Part shown: in pieces, positions 25,463 to 34,622 of the stretch
Numbering within the stretch: position 1 is the first letter of the stretch
Layout: each line of letters begins with the position of its first letter
Source: Pseudomonas sp. TH15
Lineage (GTDB): Bacteria; Pseudomonadota; Gammaproteobacteria; Pseudomonadales; Pseudomonadaceae
Length of the DNA stretch: 64,000 bases
Direction of reading: 5' to 3'
Assembly: GCF_016651105.1 (NCBI RefSeq)
Contig: NZ_JAEKEL010000001.1
Location: 4,578,001-4,642,000 of the forward strand
Translations under genes and position numbers: made by a program
Notes under the pieces: model-generated
What the model was told of the DNA's origin: nothing
The model's input: only the letters and a program-made list of their open reading frames with translations
Databases searched by the model: none

Positions 25463-28354
25463 CGAGAGGTTGTGCTGGGTGGCCGTGTCGACGTTGATAT
25501 GACTGAAGCGCCCATGGTGATCGAAGAGCAAGTAATCGGCACCTACACAGCGCACCTGCGCACCGTGCAAAGGCCATTGCAACGTGGCGCAGAGTTGGTC
25601 GCTGCCGCGATGAATGAAATGCCAGCGCATCTCCTGATCGTTGATCAAGTAACGGATCAGCATCCATTGGCCATGCAAATACACATCAAGCGAATCGAAT
25701 TCTTCGCCATCCAGCCCCGGCAATCGATAGCCCTTGCGTCCGCCGATCCACTCCACCACCAACACAGGGTCTTCATTGTCGGCCAGTTTCAGTTGTGCGC
25801 CGAGTAGACGACCATCAGTGTCGAGCACCTGGAAGCTGCCCACTGGCACGGCCGGCATCAAATCCCGAGTGATCAATCGACGCTCGGGCAAGCGGTAATG
25901 CCACAGATACAAGCCTTGGTCCGGGTGAGTCAGCCACACCAGTTCGTTTTGCGCATCATCTCTCATGCCGCAGACCTGACCCGGCAAATCGCTGACATGC
26001 CACAGCGTTTCGAATCCATGATCGACATCGACTACCCGCACCTGCCGACCGCGGCCGATGGTCCAGGTCAGGCCATCGAATGACCGGGCGAATACATCGA
26101 ACATCTGCACACCCAGATCCGTCGCGCTGCGCGTGACCAGATCGAGCTTGCTGATGCGCCAGACATCATCGCGCCGGGCCAACACCAGCACGACTTGTCG
26201 GTCATGGGCCAAGACGATGTTGTGTGCCGGCACCGGGAAATGGCACTGGGTCTGGCCGTGCGCATCGATGACCACCGCCCCCGCCTCGCCCAACGCGAGT
26301 AAATAACGCCCATCCTCCAGCGGCACCGCGTCGAGAATCTTGCGGTTGCCCATGAACGGGGCTGTCCATTCCAATGGCTCAGCCACCTTCGACAGCGGCA
26401 CCTTCGCGGCGAGTGTCGGCAAAGCTCCCGGCAGATCGGCCTGCAACAGTTTGTCCTTGCTCATGCTGACCAATGCCTGCAATTGCAGATGCGACAAGCG
26501 ACCATGGCCGTCGTTTTGGTCCGCCAGCACCGCGTGCACCATGGCTGCGGCCAGCCATGCCAGGGCATTCACGTGCGTCTTGTGCTGCAACAAAATCTCC
26601 GCCAATGCCGCGCGCTCGGCGTGACGCGCCGGATCATCGCGCAGTTGCTCGACCCACTCGGCATACGCCTGCAAGGTATCGGGCAACAACGCCGCCCGTT
26701 TGACCAATGCGCCCAACGCCAGCGTGCCGCCCGCCGCTTCGGCATCCAGCAGCCACTGGGCGGCGCGCTCGCGCTCCGCACGCAGCGGCCAGATCACTTC
26801 GACGGCTTGCAACCAGAGGCCTTTGCGGGTCAGCGATTCGGCCCATTCCAGACGCAAACGGTCGGCGCTCTCCGGCCACTTGCCTTGCAGCAATGTCACG
26901 GCGGCCGCAAACGCGTCGTCACGTCGGGCGACCAGCAAGGCACGCTGCCAGTTATCGGCCAGACACAACAGACGCACGATCATCGCGGACGGCATATCCC
27001 AGGCCAGCGCGAGGTCGGCGGCTTGTTGCAGGCGTCCGTGCTTTTCCAGATAGTCGAGCGACTCCTGACGCACCTTTAGCAGCTCGGCGAGCACGAAGAC
27101 CGCTTCCTCGATGCGCCCCTCGCGATCCAGGCGCTCAAAGGTCTGCCGGTAGATCAGTCGCAGATGCGCTTCCATGTCGTGTTCGAACCTGATCGAACGC
27201 GTGGGCCCACGGCTGTGGTCGATCATCAGATCCTGACGTCGCTGCGGCGTACCGAATGATTGCTCGCCGCTGCTCTGCTCGCTGCCCAATGGAATCGCGT
27301 GACGCAGCGCCTCTTCGAAGTTGCCGTCCTCGAACATTTCGAGCATGCGCCGCATGTAGGCGGCCTGACGCTTGCCATACAGTGCCGACAGACGCGAGTT
27401 TTCAGTCAGGCGCGTCACCCAGCGTCGCCAGCGCGACGGCTTGGTTTTGGCCGGTGTGGCGCGGGCCTCGATGCCGGGCTCGGCGGCACGGGGAGCCGAA
27501 GGCTGCACCGGCACCGGCCGGCGCAACACATGGCGCAACCCTGCCAGCAACAGGGTCAGAGCGATCCCGCCGATCAATATGCTCACCACCACGCCGCCGA
27601 TTTGCACCGACATTGATGGAGTGTCGGGCATGGTCATGCGCTGCATGCCGGTTTTCTCGCCTTGCGACCCCATCCAGAACAGCGCCACCAGAATCACCAG
27701 CGTTACGCTGAGTTTCAGCCACGGCAAGGAAGTGCCTGGCGTCTGCGTCCAGGTGCTGTTCTGCGTCGTGTTGACCTGAGGGGGCGGCACCTTCGACGCA
27801 TTTTGCTGACGTTCCAGCAACGCTTTCATGACCTGTGCCTGCTCTGGGCTGACCGGACGCAACGCGTCGCCGAGAATTTCCCGGACGTCGGTGAACACGG
27901 CCACGGACTCAAGCACTGGCTCCGGCAGCACGTTGCGACAGTCATAGGTGTCGAGCAAGGTCAGGCCATTGATGTCAAGCCAGTCACCCGGTGCCAGGGC
28001 TACGGCATCGCGCAAATGCCGGGCACTGACGTGGCTGCCGCGCACCAGCCAGAGGTCGGCGGTGGGCAAGTTGCGCACCTCCTGTGGGTCGAGCACAGCG
28101 GAACACAGCACATTGCCTTGGCGAATCAACGGCCAGCCGAGCATGTCCTCGCACTGCACCGCCACCGGCTGGCGTAAGCGCAACAGATCGCCGTCGGCAA
28201 AACGGTAGGCGCTGGCGCCGGTTTGCCATTGTTCAAGAATCAGCTTTGCGCGCTCGTCAGGCGTGAAGCGCTCGGCGGCAAACCACAGCCCTTCAATGTG
28301 CTGGTGGCCGGTCAACAGCGGGCGGCGGATCAGTGCAGCGTCCAGTTCAAGCAT
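25454..28354 (-). CDS. bpX6-like domain / membrane / beta-propeller protein of a MoxR-vWA ternary system
   Basis: A protein of 966 residues. The first 190 residues resemble the bpX6 domain named for MoxR-vWA-beta-propeller ternary systems (LLTGHQHIEGLWFAAERF, GWPLIRQGNVLCSAVLDP, ADLWLVRGSHVSARH). Two transmembrane helices follow (about residues 212-230 and 252-276). A long alpha-helical, repeat-like region spans about 330-640, and the C-terminal 300 residues are beta-rich with blade-like periodicity (LDGEEFDSLDVYLHG, VRVVDVDHGFETLWHV). The ATG at 28354 is preferred over 28384 because AAGGA lies 9 bases before it and it leaves only an 8-base overlap with the upstream gene. It is the last gene of the operon. 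Domain assignment is from remembered family features, so the family name is less certain than the architecture. Confidence 0.75.
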   Translation of the reverse strand: MLELDAALIRRPLLTGHQHIEGLWFAAERFTPDERAKLILEQWQTGASAYRFADGDLLRLRQPVAVQCEDMLGWPLIRQGNVLCSAVLDPQEVRNLPTADLWLVRGSHVSARHLRDAVALAPGDWLDINGLTLLDTYDCRNVLPEPVLESVAVFTDVREILGDALRPVSPEQAQVMKALLERQQNASKVPPPQVNTTQNSTWTQTPGTSLPWLKLSVTLVILVALFWMGSQGEKTGMQRMTMPDTPSMSVQIGGVVVSILIGGIALTLLLAGLRHVLRRPVPVQPSAPRAAEPGIEARATPAKTKPSRWRRWVTRLTENSRLSALYGKRQAAYMRRMLEMFEDGNFEEALRHAIPLGSEQSSGEQSFGTPQRRQDLMIDHSRGPTRSIRFEHDMEAHLRLIYRQTFERLDREGRIEEAVFVLAELLKVRQESLDYLEKHGRLQQAADLALAWDMPSAMIVRLLCLADNWQRALLVARRDDAFAAAVTLLQGKWPESADRLRLEWAESLTRKGLWLQAVEVIWPLRAERERAAQWLLDAEAAGGTLALGALVKRAALLPDTLQAYAEWVEQLRDDPARHAERAALAEILLQHKTHVNALAWLAAAMVHAVLADQNDGHGRLSHLQLQALVSMSKDKLLQADLPGALPTLAAKVPLSKVAEPLEWTAPFMGNRKILDAVPLEDGRYLLALGEAGAVVIDAHGQTQCHFPVPAHNIVLAHDRQVVLVLARRDDVWRISKLDLVTRSATDLGVQMFDVFARSFDGLTWTIGRGRQVRVVDVDHGFETLWHVSDLPGQVCGMRDDAQNELVWLTHPDQGLYLWHYRLPERRLITRDLMPAVPVGSFQVLDTDGRLLGAQLKLADNEDPVLVVEWIGGRKGYRLPGLDGEEFDSLDVYLHGQWMLIRYLINDQEMRWHFIHRGSDQLCATLQWPLHGAQVRCVGADYLLFDHHGRFSHINVDTATQHNLSLN

Positions 28355-30179
28355 CGCTGCTGTCCTTGTTTTCCGGTTGTTCATTACATAACACCTGCAA
28401 GCGCATCAGCCGTTTGGGCACCGAGTACACCAACAATTCACGCGCACTGGTCAGTACCGCAACCAGACCGCTCAACGGGCAGAAGCTGACCTTGGCAATC
28501 ACCGCGCTGGTGGTGAACAGGGTTTCATGGTCGTCACCGTAGTGCAGAGCGATAGCTTGCTGACCAGGGCTGATCAACAGCAACGAGTAGTCCTCGTCAT
28601 CCTCTTGCAGCAAACCGATGCCCTTCCAGCCTCGAGCCAGATCGATCCGCTGATTTTCGAACGGCGCCCCCTTGACCGACACTACCCGCCAACTTTCACA
28701 TTCATTTTTTACGGTGAGCAACGCGCAGCCGCCAAAGCCGTTGCGCCACCGGTAACTGGCGGCAAACAGCACCTGGGTGACGCCCTCGGCAATCCCCACC
28801 ACATGCGCAGCGTTGCTGTCACCGGAGTTCGAGTTGATCGAGTAGGCATACAGCCGATCACCTTCGCGGCGCACATAGGCCATGGCGTCGCCAGACACTT
28901 TGGCCATCGCCATCACCCCTGCCGCCAAGCGCTGGGTGCCCCGGGGTGCGGGCGTCGCGGTGTGTTTCTCTTTTTCCACCACCCAAAAGGCCAGGTGCCC
29001 TTGAGTATCGAGCAGGTACAAGCGGTTGGCGAAGTGACCGTGCAAACCTACGGCGGGAAGGAAATTAGCCGTACCCGGCGGCAGCTTCAATTCTTCCAAA
29101 CTCGGTTTATCGACCGGATTCAGACCAGTGATATTCCAGAACGACAGTTGTAACTGGTCACTCAGGACCGCGCCGATTGCACGCCCGACGAACAGCACCG
29201 TCAGCGGTGTGCGGCAGGCGCTCCAGAGGTTGCGGCGCACTTCCAGGGACTTTTTCTGGTTCTGCGCCGGCAACTTGATGACCACCATGCCGGGCTCATC
29301 GAGCATCTTCAGGGCGACGTGCGTACCGGCACTCGAAATCACCGGCTGCAACGTCAGCGAGACACGCGGCACGAGCCCTTTGGCGGACGGCGCGGCCTGC
29401 ACGACTTCGCCTTCAAAATGGCCTTTGAGCAGTTGCACCGCCAAGCGCTCGTCCGGAATCGGCAGGCTCACACGCCGGGTTTCACCGGCCTGCATCTGCA
29501 CCGACAAACTTTGCCCTTCAAGGCTGCGCGACACCTGCACCCGATGTGTACAGGTGTGCCGGTCAGTCACGGGCAAACGTTGCCCCACCAGCCAACACTC
29601 GCCGACGGGCATAGGCTCGTTTTGCAGCGATTGCCGCCACGTCTGCCAATGCGCGTCGTTGACGGTGGTAAAGGTTCGCGCACTGAGCAGGCGCTTGAGT
29701 TGCGCCACCGAGTCGAGCTCGTGCAGCAGCGGTTCGTGCTGCAAAATCCCCCAACGCAGTTCGGCGCCAGCCTCTTTGGCACGACGGGCCAAAAGGATCA
29801 GCAGCGCCATGTGTACCAGGCGTGCGCTGCCCAATTGCAGGGGCCCGGCATCGAACAGTACGACAATCAGGCGGCTGGCCTGTTGGGCGCGATACTGCGG
29901 CGCGAGGAACATATGTTCGCCCACTACCGCCCGACGCAGAAACTCGTCGGGCACTTCATCGGCCAGCAGCCATTCACTGGAGAGCAAGCGCTCATAAGGC
30001 CCGCGCCGCTGCAAGTCACCCAGGCCATCCGGCTCAGGCACACCGCCCTGTTGCAGACCGCGCAAAGGGCCCAGCATCGGGTTCAGCCGACCGAGCAGAT
30101 CGGCAAACAGCGGCAGTTGTTCCGGGGCAAACCATTCCAGCCATTCACGCCAGGGTTGCAGGGAGTCCGGTAATTGCAT
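28347..30179 (-). CDS. vWA-like/beta-propeller protein of the MoxR ternary system
   Basis: A 610-residue protein without a signal peptide. Residues about 100-200 look like a von Willebrand A fold (RLIVVLFDAGPLQLGSARLVHM, LLARRAKEAGAELRWGIL, CWLVGQRLPV). The metal site is degenerate: DAGPL stands where active vWA domains have DxSxS. From about residue 290 to the end the sequence is beta-rich and repetitive, consistent with a propeller (LYLLDTQGHLAFWVVEKE, LYAYSINSNS, LLLISPGQQAIALHYGDD). Its ATG overlaps the TGA of the upstream small gene (TGATG), and its end overlaps the next gene, so the four genes form one translationally coupled operon. The function is inferred only from the partnership with a MoxR ATPase. 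Confidence 0.75.
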   Translation of the reverse strand: MQLPDSLQPWREWLEWFAPEQLPLFADLLGRLNPMLGPLRGLQQGGVPEPDGLGDLQRRGPYERLLSSEWLLADEVPDEFLRRAVVGEHMFLAPQYRAQQASRLIVVLFDAGPLQLGSARLVHMALLILLARRAKEAGAELRWGILQHEPLLHELDSVAQLKRLLSARTFTTVNDAHWQTWRQSLQNEPMPVGECWLVGQRLPVTDRHTCTHRVQVSRSLEGQSLSVQMQAGETRRVSLPIPDERLAVQLLKGHFEGEVVQAAPSAKGLVPRVSLTLQPVISSAGTHVALKMLDEPGMVVIKLPAQNQKKSLEVRRNLWSACRTPLTVLFVGRAIGAVLSDQLQLSFWNITGLNPVDKPSLEELKLPPGTANFLPAVGLHGHFANRLYLLDTQGHLAFWVVEKEKHTATPAPRGTQRLAAGVMAMAKVSGDAMAYVRREGDRLYAYSINSNSGDSNAAHVVGIAEGVTQVLFAASYRWRNGFGGCALLTVKNECESWRVVSVKGAPFENQRIDLARGWKGIGLLQEDDEDYSLLLISPGQQAIALHYGDDHETLFTTSAVIAKVSFCPLSGLVAVLTSARELLVYSVPKRLMRLQVLCNEQPENKDSSDA

Positions 30180-30612
30180 CAGCGCCCCGTCCAGTAAGCA
30201 TTGATCCGCTGCAAATGCTGCGCGGTCACCGGCAATTGCCGGTCGAGGGGCACCACGGCCGGTGGATCACGCCACAGCAGCAGCGGCGTGCGAGAGAATT
30301 TTTGGCTAACGCCTGACCCAACAGGTCGCTCGGCACATCGGGTTCCCAACTGGTGGGCAACCACAAGCCCGGCGCACGATCGTCCATCGCTGCATACTCC
30401 ACGCCGTCGACCCACGGCAGATCCGCCGCCGCACCGGCCACCAGCAACACATCACGATTGGCCGTGGCGTGCAGGCGCGATGCCTGTTCTTCGGGAATCA
30501 GCAGCAGTCGTGCATGCAGACGTCGCGCGACGTCGCCCCACGCCACAGCCGCCTGCGGCGAGGCAGGCGCCTGCCGAGGTCGCCAGGCCCAGCCCATCGC
30601 GTTACCACTCAT
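30179..30612 (-). pseudogene. Small protein of the MoxR ternary system, frameshifted
   Basis: The start ATG at 30612 overlaps the MoxR stop (ATGA). The frame reads WAWRPRQAPASPQAAVAWGD ... SDLLGQALAKN and then loses sense. Continuing in another frame gives KFSRTPLLLWRDPPAVVPLDRQ... and a TGA that overlaps the start of the next gene. The switch lies in a run of five T (plus strand, 30299-30303); one more base joins the parts into about 144 residues. Both the upstream and downstream couplings fit this restored gene exactly. The protein is short and globular and is recognisable only by position as a third component of the operon, perhaps a bpX-type accessory domain. Confidence 0.7.
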
Positions 30613-31730
30613 GCGGCCGACGTCAACAGACGGGCGACCTGACCACGCACATCCTGCAACGACGCCGGAATCGTCATGTCATTGAAGTTGGCGTCAATCT
30701 CCCGCAGCAAGCCTTCCAGCAGAGCACTGGCCGGTGGCTCACTGCGCGCCAGATACTCCTCGGCGGTTTCCACCAGGCGGCTGACACGCGACATCGGTTG
30801 CAGGGTCGCCTCCTCCACTGCACTGAACAAATGGCGGTTGCTCGACTGCGAGAAGATCTCGCGCAGCACTTCGCGGCCATGCTGTTGGGTTTCCTTGGTC
30901 GGCAGCACATACAGCAGCGGCCACAGGTCCGCGTCGCTGGCCTCCAAACGTCCGCCGAGCAATGCCGCTGCGGCGATCAGCCGTTGCGATTTGACGATGC
31001 GTCGATCCGACAACTGAATGCCGGCCTCGCGCAGGCGGCGAATGGCCTGAGCCAGTGCCGGGCGAACGGCCGTCAGGTCGACATTTTTCAAGGCTTGGCC
31101 GAGGGTGTCCAACTGACTCAAACCGAGCAACTGCTGAACCGGTCGCTGCTCGGATTGCCAGCCGCCGGCCAGCATCGCTTCGAGCTGATTGTCCGGCACC
31201 GATTCGACAAACAGGTGCAGCAGGAAACGGTCGCCGAATGCCGCCAGGGCTTCATCATCCGGCAGACCATTGGAGGCGCCGACGCAAACCCGCAGCGGGC
31301 ACTGGATCTGCGTGTGGCCACGGCGGAAGCGGCGTTCGTTGAGCACGCCGAGCAAGGTATTGAGGATGGCCGTCGAACCGAGGAAAACCTCGTCGAGAAA
31401 GACGATGTCGGCTTCCGGCAGCATGCCGCTGACGTCGGTTTCAACCGTGCCTTCGCGAAGCTTTTTCAGGTCGACCGCGCCAAACAGCTCCGAAGGCTCG
31501 GTGAAGCGCCCCAGCAAGTACTCGAAATAACGCCCACCCATCGACTGCGCCACGCGCCGCACCACAGCACTTTTAGCCGTGCCTGGCGGGCCGATGACCA
31601 GAATATGCTCCTGCGCCACAGCGGCCAGCACGATCAGTTCGGCCAACTGTTCACGCCCCACCAGACCTTCAGTGGCGACCCGGACGGCCTGACGGATTTG
31701 CGCGGCAGCGCTCTGCAATGAAGCATTCAT
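30609..31730 (-). CDS. MoxR/RavA-type AAA+ ATPase
   Basis: A 373-residue AAA+ protein. Walker A is GPPGTAKSA near residue 48, and ERFTEPSELFG-type pore/helix-2 insert sequence is seen as LGRFTEPSELFGAVDL. Walker B is IVFLDEVF, sensor 1 is GASNGLPDD, the Arg finger lies in FGDRFLLHLFVE, and a C-terminal lid follows. The GRFTEPSELFG insert is diagnostic of the MoxR/RavA branch, which acts with vWA-domain partners in ATP-driven remodelling of other proteins. The ATG at 31730 is preferred over 31736 because AGGGAAG is then correctly spaced. It is the first gene of the four-gene operon. Confidence 0.9.
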   Translation of the reverse strand: MNASLQSAAAQIRQAVRVATEGLVGREQLAELIVLAAVAQEHILVIGPPGTAKSAVVRRVAQSMGGRYFEYLLGRFTEPSELFGAVDLKKLREGTVETDVSGMLPEADIVFLDEVFLGSTAILNTLLGVLNERRFRRGHTQIQCPLRVCVGASNGLPDDEALAAFGDRFLLHLFVESVPDNQLEAMLAGGWQSEQRPVQQLLGLSQLDTLGQALKNVDLTAVRPALAQAIRRLREAGIQLSDRRIVKSQRLIAAAALLGGRLEASDADLWPLLYVLPTKETQQHGREVLREIFSQSSNRHLFSAVEEATLQPMSRVSRLVETAEEYLARSEPPASALLEGLLREIDANFNDMTIPASLQDVRGQVARLLTSAA

Positions 31731-32000
31731 GGGCATCTTCCCTGAAAAGTGGATTCTGAATTGGGCTGGTCGGCAGCTATCGGCCGTCGGCGAGCGATCT
31801 TTAATCGACCGTGCCCGCAGGACGCCGAGTGGATATCCCGCAGAAGCTGATTATGCTTTAGAGAACCTTGCAGCAATGCGAGGCCGTCAGACGGTGAAAG
31901 TTTCACGCGAGAGCAATGGCGGCATTTGCCCAAGGCCAGAGTGCGATAAGCAGTAACGGGGGACTCCGGCCCACAACAATAAGCACGACGGAGAACACCC
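31731..32000. other. Divergent promoter region between the MoxR operon and an MFS gene
   Basis: About 270 bp without a gene. It must hold the promoters of both flanking units. I see no clear operator, repeat or hairpin. CGACGGAGAAC just before 32001 supplies the ribosome-binding site of the transporter. Confidence 0.5.
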
Positions 32001-33680
32001 ATGGCCACAATTTCCACAGCATCCTCAGGCAGTCCACCCCGCAGCGGCGGCATCACCAAGGAGGAGCGCAAGGTCATCTTCGCCTCGTCCCTGGGCACGG
32101 TGTTCGAGTGGTACGACTTTTACCTCTACGGCTCACTGGCGGCGATCATCGCCAAGCATTTCTTTGCCGGCGTCAACGAAACCACAGCGTTTATCTTCGC
32201 CCTGCTCGCCTTCGCCGCGGGATTCGCGGTGCGGCCGTTCGGCGCGATCGTGTTCGGCCGCCTCGGCGATATGATCGGGCGCAAACACACGTTCCTGATC
32301 ACCATCGTGATCATGGGGATATCGACCGCCGTGGTGGGTTTGCTGCCCGGTTACGCGACCATCGGCGTCGCAGCACCGGTCATCCTGATCACCCTGCGCT
32401 TGCTGCAAGGCCTGGCGCTGGGCGGCGAGTACGGTGGCGCGGCCACTTACGTCGCCGAACACGCACCACCCGGCAAACGTGGCTTTTTCACCTCATGGAT
32501 TCAGACCACCGCGACCCTCGGCCTGTTTCTCTCGCTACTGGTGATCCTCGCCTGCCGCACCGCGCTGGGCACCGAAGCGTTCGAAGCCTGGGGCTGGCGG
32601 ATTCCGTTTCTGTTGTCGATTCTGCTGCTGATCGTCTCGGTGTACATCCGCCTGCAACTGAGCGAGTCGCCGGCATTCCAGAAGATGAAGGCCGAAGGCA
32701 AGACATCCAAGGCGCCGCTGACCGAATCCTTCGCTCGCTGGGACAACCTTAAAGTGGTGATCATGTCGTTGCTCGGCGGCACTGCCGGGCAAGCTGTGGT
32801 CTGGTACACCGGGCAGTTCTATGCGCTGTTCTTTCTGTTGCAGACGCTGAAGATCGACCCGCAAACCGCCAATTTGCTGATCGCCGGATCGCTGCTGATC
32901 GGTACGCCGTTCTTCGTGATTTTCGGCAGTCTTTCGGATCGTATCGGCCGCAAGCCGATCATCATGGCGGGCTGCATTCTGGCGGCGCTGACTTACTTTC
33001 CGATCTTTCATGCGCTGACCCAGTACGGCAATCCTGACGTGTTCATCGCTCAGGAGAAAAACCCGGTGAAGGTGATCGCCAACCCCGATCAGTGCTCGTT
33101 CCAGTTCGACCCGGTGGGCAAGGCCAAATTCACCAGTTCCTGTGACCTGGCCAAGACCTTGCTGGCGAAGCGGGCGATCCCTTATGAAAATGTCGTCGCC
33201 GAACCGGGCACCGTGGCGCAAGTGCGGATTGGCGACAAAGTGATTGAAAGTTTCGACGGCAGCGCATTGCCCGCCGCCGACTTCAAGACCCGCAACGACG
33301 CCTTCACCGCCACCCTCGGCACGGCACTCAAGGACGCCGGTTATCCGGAAAAAGCCGATCCGGCGAAAATCAATTACCCGATGGTGCTGCTCATGCTGAC
33401 CATCCTGGTGATCTACGTGACCATGGTCTATGGCCCGATTGCCGCCTGGCTGGTTGAACTGTTCCCGACCCGCATCCGCTACACCTCGATGTCGCTGCCG
33501 TATCACATCGGCAATGGCTGGTTTGGCGGATTCCTGCCGACGGTGGCGTTCGCCATGGTCGCGGCGACCGGCGATATTTACTACGGGCTGTGGTATCCGA
33601 TCGTGATCGCAGTGATGACCGCGGTACTCGGCATATTCTTCCTGCCGGAAACCAAGGATCGCGACATCCTCAAAGACTGA
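32001..33680 (+). CDS. MFS transporter, metabolite:H+ symporter family
   Basis: A 559-residue transporter. The start LGTVFEWYDFYLYGSLA is diagnostic of the metabolite:H+ symporter branch (ProP, ShiA, KgtP relatives). The MFS loop motifs GRLGDMIGRKHT and GSLSDRIGRKPI are present. The protein is about 110 residues longer than ProP. The extra sequence (about residues 340-450, from GNPDVFIAQEKNPVK to DPAKINYP) is hydrophilic, carries two Cys and interrupts the C-terminal half between membrane helices. The substrate is probably a carboxylate or betaine-like compound. Confidence 0.9.
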   Translation: MATISTASSGSPPRSGGITKEERKVIFASSLGTVFEWYDFYLYGSLAAIIAKHFFAGVNETTAFIFALLAFAAGFAVRPFGAIVFGRLGDMIGRKHTFLITIVIMGISTAVVGLLPGYATIGVAAPVILITLRLLQGLALGGEYGGAATYVAEHAPPGKRGFFTSWIQTTATLGLFLSLLVILACRTALGTEAFEAWGWRIPFLLSILLLIVSVYIRLQLSESPAFQKMKAEGKTSKAPLTESFARWDNLKVVIMSLLGGTAGQAVVWYTGQFYALFFLLQTLKIDPQTANLLIAGSLLIGTPFFVIFGSLSDRIGRKPIIMAGCILAALTYFPIFHALTQYGNPDVFIAQEKNPVKVIANPDQCSFQFDPVGKAKFTSSCDLAKTLLAKRAIPYENVVAEPGTVAQVRIGDKVIESFDGSALPAADFKTRNDAFTATLGTALKDAGYPEKADPAKINYPMVLLMLTILVIYVTMVYGPIAAWLVELFPTRIRYTSMSLPYHIGNGWFGGFLPTVAFAMVAATGDIYYGLWYPIVIAVMTAVLGIFFLPETKDRDILKD

Positions 33681-33714
33681 AGCCACGCAAACGACAGCTC
33701 CTACAGGCATAGGC

Positions 33715-33813
33715 TTGCAGGAGCAAAACTTGCTCGCGATGGCGCAGGTTCAGTCAGCTTGTTTGGTGACTGAAACAACGTCTTCGCGAGCAAGCTTTGC
33801 TCCTACAGAAGCG
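33715..33813. repeat. REP-type palindrome, GCTCGCGA family
   Basis: An inverted repeat with arms TGCAGGAGCAAAACTTGCTCGCGA and TCGCGAGCAAGCTTTGCTCCTAC flanking about 45 bases. It lies downstream of the MFS gene. Confidence 0.8.
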
Positions 33814-33905
33814 AGAGCCGCATGGTGTGATGCATCGTTCTGTAGAAAAATCGAACGCTCGCCGCAGCGGCACCTCCAATGTTTACACCACTGGAGGTCA
33901 ACGAT

Positions 33906-34124
33906 ATGAACAGCAATGATGACAAAACCCCGAACGCCCCAGCCACCGACACTTCCGGGAAACCGGTGAACGTCGTCGAGCGCGATCTTGAGGACAGGGA
34001 CAATGACACCCGGGCCGTGGACGAGGTGATCACCCCCACTTCAACCCGCGTCAAAGAGCAGGATGCCGAAACGTTGCAGCGCAAGGTCGACGAGATCGAA
34101 CGCAAAGTGGCAGACGGTAACTGA
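33906..34124 (+). CDS. Small acidic hypothetical protein
   Basis: A 72-residue, highly charged, probably disordered protein (MNSNDDKTPNAPATDTSGKP ...) that ends in a short helix (AETLQRKVDEIERKVADGN). A GGAGG-containing site (CACTGGAGGTC) precedes the ATG at a usable distance. The 3' end of the gene (from 34068) lies inside a 229-bp unit that is tandemly repeated downstream. No family is recognised. Confidence 0.6.
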   Translation: MNSNDDKTPNAPATDTSGKPVNVVERDLEDRDNDTRAVDEVITPTSTRVKEQDAETLQRKVDEIERKVADGN

Positions 34125-34525
34125 GATTTGTGGTGTTTGTTGGATTCACCCCCTCACCCCAGCCCTCTCCCTCAGGGAGAGGGGGAAAGGGAGCCGATCG
34201 AGTACAGTTCAAAACCTGAGTTCGCTTCGAAATCTAGTATCCGCACACCGCGAAAGAACACCACGGTCAGTCCCTCTCCCTCTGGGGCAGTGAGCTGAAA
34301 CGTTGCAGAGCAAGGTCGACGAGATCGAACGCAAAGTGGCAGACGGCAACTGAGATTTGTGGTGTTTGTTGGATTCACCCCCTCACCCCAGCCCTCTCCC
34401 TCAGGGAGAGGGGAAAGGGGGCCGACCGAGTACAGTTCAAAACCTGAGTTCGCTTCGAAATCTCGTGTCCGCACACCGCGAGAGAACACCACGGTCAGTC
34501 CCTCTCCCTCTGGGGCCATGAGCTG
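34068..34525. repeat. Tandem duplication, two 229-bp units plus a degenerate third
   Basis: Unit 1 is 34068-34296 and unit 2 is 34297-34525. They are nearly identical, starting GAAACGTTGCAG and running through the tail of the small ORF, a CCCTCACCCCAGCCCTCTCC palindrome and a GAACACCACGGTCAGTCCC block. A diverged partial third unit (34526-34637) ends in GGGAGAGGGTTAGGGTGAGGG. Unit 2 carries the ORF tail without a start codon. Confidence 0.9.
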
Positions 34526-34622
34526 AGCGGGTCTAGTTCTAAACCTTGGTTTCCCTCGAAATCTCAGGTCGGCGTACCCCGAAAGAACACCACGGTCAGT
34601 CCCCTCTCCCTCTGGGAGAGGG

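Noticed and set aside
30201..31721. 506-codon plus-strand frame opposite the MoxR gene
   Set aside because: Low-complexity Gln/Arg-rich translation typical of antisense frames. The MoxR motifs on the minus strand are decisive.
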